From Thermatribacter sp964570785 (GTDB lineage: Bacteria > Atribacterota > Atribacteria > Atribacterales > Thermatribacteraceae): a stretch of DNA of 26,729 nucleotides. The notes beneath the pieces are model-generated. The model did not search any database and was not told the origin of the DNA. It saw only the letters and a program-made list of their open reading frames with translations. The number at the start of each line of letters is the position of its first letter. Position 1 is the stretch's first letter. Positions 24,766 through 26,729 of this stretch are shown here, in pieces. The stretch is from positions 1 through 26,729 of the forward strand of contig CAZMZG010000021.1 in assembly GCA_964570785.1 (NCBI GenBank), given 5' to 3'. The position numbers and the translations under genes were made by a program.

Positions 24766-26466
24766 GTGAAATTTCTCTGGATAGGAGCAATGTTATTTTG
24801 CTGCACCTTCAGTGTAATGTCAAGCTTTGCCCAGGACAAACCCTTGGAGCTACAATATGCACTCATGCTAAAAGAAGAGAAAATCGGCAAAGTTCTTTTT
24901 CGCATTCTTCCTGACCCAGAAAATCGGGAAACAATATACCTCAACCAGTCGCAAATACTTGATAAAATGCCCGGCATACCAGCAGGAACCAAAATCGAAG
25001 AAGCGACTATGTTTCACGTAAAACAAAAAAGACCCCTCAAATATGTGGTCGAGCAAACTTTTGGTCAACAGAAAAGCATCAGTTTTTTCGAATTCGATTA
25101 TGAAAAAAGCCGGATCAACTTTTTCCAGAAAATAGGTGGCACCGCCAACCAGCAACCAATACCCCTTCAGGAAGAACTGCTGGATCCCCTTTCTCTCTTT
25201 TTTTTACTACCCCGGGAAAACTGGGAAACAATATCCACCCAACACTATAACCTCATTAACTCTGGAAAAATAAGTGCCACCTTACTACAGAAGCAAGTCT
25301 CTGTTCCAACTCCCCTGGGCACTTTACAGTGTTACCAGATAGAACTGGGCAAAGAAGGCCTATCACAAATCCTGTACCTTGATGTACAAAAAAAATACAT
25401 AGTGCGCATTGATTCTGCCTCGCTGGCAGGAACTGTAACCACCTTACTGGAAGAAGTAAAACCTCTCCCTGAATTTAAGCTTCCTGAGCTTATTAAGATG
25501 CAACCTAAAATGCAGCCTCAACCCCCCGTCTATTCCAAGCCTGAAACCAGGGAAGAATACCAGGAAGAAAAAGAAGTGACCTTCTTCAGTCAGGATATAA
25601 TGTTGAGTGGAACCCTGACCCTGCCCCGCGGTAATCCTCCTTTTCCAGGAGTTTTGCTCATAGCCGGTTCGGGACCGGTGGATCGTGATGAAAACGTGCC
25701 TCAAGGAATACAGCTCAACATTCTCCGGGAGATGGCCCACCAGCTGGCGGAATGCGGTTTTGCGGTCCTTCGTTATGACAAAAGGGGGGTGGGCAAAAGT
25801 GGAGGAGATTTTGCATCGAGTGGCCTTTATGACCTGGTAGAGGATGCTCAAAACGCTCTGGAGTTTCTCATTAAGCAGCCCGAGATAAACAGTCAGAAGG
25901 TGGCTCTATTAGGTCACAGCGAGGGGGGAACCATCGCCTGTATGGTGACCAACGAAAATCCAGCCGCATCCGCCCTGGTGCTCATGGCAACTCCAGCGCG
26001 CTCACTGGTTGAACTGGTTAAAGAACAAATTACTTACCTTTACCTTATTTCGGGAGTAAAAGACCCCCAGATCATCCAGGAAGCCATCTCCCAGCAGGAA
26101 AAGATTTTCGAAGCCTTAGCTGAGAGCAAAAAAGAAATAGAGGGAGTCCCCATACCTTTGTGGAAATGGTGGAAAGATTACCTGGAATTCAATCCCGAAG
26201 CTTTCTTTCAGAAAATACGGGTCCCTACCCTCATTTTGCAAGGAGAAAAAGACTACCAGGTAAAAACCGAGGATGCCCTAAAAATCGCCGGAATACTGAA
26301 GCAAAACGGTGTTCCCTATGAACTGGCTATTTTTCCAGATCTGGACCACCTTTTCAAGCCGGTAAAGGGGGATTTTTCCTCACCTGAGGAATATCTGGAT
26401 ACTTCAAGAAAGACACCTCAGGAAGTGTTTGAAAAGATATGCTCTTTTCTTAAGAAAAATTTGTAG
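24766..26466 (+). CDS. Secreted alpha/beta hydrolase with an extra N-terminal domain
   Basis: A 566-residue exported protein: signal peptide (about 1-22, ending SSFAQ), a beta-rich N-terminal domain (about 25-235) resembling DUF3108-type domains, a proline-rich linker (about 238-268, PKMQPQPPVYSKPE) and an alpha/beta-hydrolase domain (about 270-566). The catalytic triad is visible as S385 in GHSEGG, D496 in QGEKDYQV and H528 in DLDHLFK, with the oxyanion region LLIAGSGPVDRDEN. The layout resembles the secreted serine aminopeptidase/acyl-peptidase-like esterases, which often act on esters or small peptides. Substrate unknown. GTG start, with AGGAG ten bases upstream. It is monocistronic: its own promoter upstream and a strong terminator after the stop. 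Confidence 0.88.
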   Translation: MKFLWIGAMLFCCTFSVMSSFAQDKPLELQYALMLKEEKIGKVLFRILPDPENRETIYLNQSQILDKMPGIPAGTKIEEATMFHVKQKRPLKYVVEQTFGQQKSISFFEFDYEKSRINFFQKIGGTANQQPIPLQEELLDPLSLFFLLPRENWETISTQHYNLINSGKISATLLQKQVSVPTPLGTLQCYQIELGKEGLSQILYLDVQKKYIVRIDSASLAGTVTTLLEEVKPLPEFKLPELIKMQPKMQPQPPVYSKPETREEYQEEKEVTFFSQDIMLSGTLTLPRGNPPFPGVLLIAGSGPVDRDENVPQGIQLNILREMAHQLAECGFAVLRYDKRGVGKSGGDFASSGLYDLVEDAQNALEFLIKQPEINSQKVALLGHSEGGTIACMVTNENPAASALVLMATPARSLVELVKEQITYLYLISGVKDPQIIQEAISQQEKIFEALAESKKEIEGVPIPLWKWWKDYLEFNPEAFFQKIRVPTLILQGEKDYQVKTEDALKIAGILKQNGVPYELAIFPDLDHLFKPVKGDFSSPEEYLDTSRKTPQEVFEKICSFLKKNL

Positions 26467-26481
26467 CGGTGGTAAAGCATT

Positions 26482-26518
26482 AAAAAAAGCCCGCGCAAAA
26501 ATGCGCGGGCTTTTTTTA
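26482..26518. terminator. Bidirectional Rho-independent terminator
   Basis: A perfect eight-base GC-rich stem (GCCCGCGC at 26489-26496, GCGCGGGC at 26503-26510) with a six-base AAAAAT loop. A-tracts lie to the left and T-tracts to the right, so it can end transcription from both sides. It serves the hydrolase (plus strand) and rpmG/tuf (minus strand). Confidence 0.93.
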
Positions 26519-26519
26519 A

Positions 26520-26669
26520 TCAGCGGGTTTCACGATGTACGGTGTGTTTCCGGCAGTGGGGACAGTATTTCCGAAACTCTAAGCGCCCCTGCTTGTTGCG
26601 TTTATTTTTACTACCCCGATAATTCCTGCGCCGGCACTCAGTACACTCAAAAGTTATGGTTTCCTGCAT
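26520..26669 (-). CDS. rpmG: 50S ribosomal protein L33
   Basis: A 49-residue protein read directly from the minus strand; it begins MQETITFECTECRRRNY and ends HTVHRETR. Two CxxC pairs (CTEC at about 9-12, CPHC at 36-39) show the zinc-binding form of L33. KNKRNKQGRLEFRKYCPHC is the typical L33 core. It sits 18 bases after the tuf stop, with GGAGG about nine bases before its ATG, and is followed immediately by the bidirectional terminator. In many bacteria rpmG is followed by secE and nusG; here the transcription unit ends. Small basic ribosomal protein of the large subunit. Confidence 0.95.
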   Translation of the reverse strand: MQETITFECTECRRRNYRGSKNKRNKQGRLEFRKYCPHCRKHTVHRETR

Positions 26670-26687
26670 GAAAAGCAACCTCCACAG

Positions 26688-26729
26688 TTACTCTATAATC
26701 TCAGTCACTACACCTGCCCCAACCGTTCT
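26688..26729 (-). CDS. tuf: Elongation factor Tu, C-terminal end only
   Basis: The last 13 codons and TAA stop of a minus-strand gene that runs off the right edge. The peptide RTVGAGVVTEIIE is the almost invariant C-terminus of EF-Tu, which delivers aminoacyl-tRNA to the ribosome. The rest lies outside the window. Its place just upstream of rpmG supports the call. Confidence 0.92.
   Translation of the reverse strand, partial: RTVGAGVVTEIIE

Noticed and set aside
26429..26671. 80-codon plus-strand frame across the terminator
   Set aside because: It runs through the hairpin and opposite rpmG, so it cannot be a translated gene.

Overview
This window reads like the chromosome of a diderm (outer-membrane-bearing) bacterium, probably an anaerobe from a deep-branching non-proteobacterial phylum. 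Atribacterota or Synergistota-like lineages are my best guess, but this is inference from gene content only. The evidence is a Raetz-pathway lipid A set with LpxI, BamA, a TamB-like protein, an OmpH/Skp chaperone, a SpoIVB-type (S55) protease-like protein in a non-sporulation context, and a two-subunit class I fumarase. Base composition is moderate and even. I see no tRNA or rRNA genes, no CRISPR array, no insertion sequence and no sign of recent transfer. No gene-free stretch exceeds 300 bases; the longest gap is about 95 bases.

Left edge (1-553): a small DUF4416-family gene on the plus strand. Its 3' end overlaps the end of ddl on the other strand.

Main block (481-18801, all minus strand, read right to left): murA, mreB, a permuted S55/SpoIVB-like exported protein, tamB-like, bamA, ompH, lpxD, lpxC, lpxA, lpxI, lpxB, a second LpxB-like protein, msbA-like ABC exporter and ddl. 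Gaps are at most 25 bases and most genes overlap, so this looks like one long cell-envelope operon. It combines first-step and late peptidoglycan precursor synthesis (MurA, Ddl), cell shape (MreB), beta-barrel insertion (BamA, TamB, OmpH) and lipid A synthesis and export (LpxD/C/A/I/B, MsbA). A TATAAT box 5' of murA is the only internal promoter candidate I found. The genes lpxK, waaA, fabZ and the lpt genes are not in the window.

Metabolic block (18889-24670, minus strand): NAD(P)-type malic enzyme, fumarase alpha and beta subunits, a membrane-anchored ClpP-class protease of the SDH_sah/DUF114 type, and DNA topoisomerase III. The first three form a fumarate-malate-pyruvate module.

Right edge: a secreted alpha/beta hydrolase with an extra N-terminal domain (24766-26466, plus strand) diverges from malic enzyme through a compact promoter region. 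It ends at a strong bidirectional terminator shared with a converging tuf-rpmG pair. The short rpmG gene and the last 13 codons of tuf were read directly from the sequence.

The most unusual items are the S55-like protein, whose catalytic blocks lie in the reverse order to SpoIVB; the LpxB-like paralog, whose conserved N-terminus lies upstream of any normal start codon; and the tight packing of 14 envelope genes.
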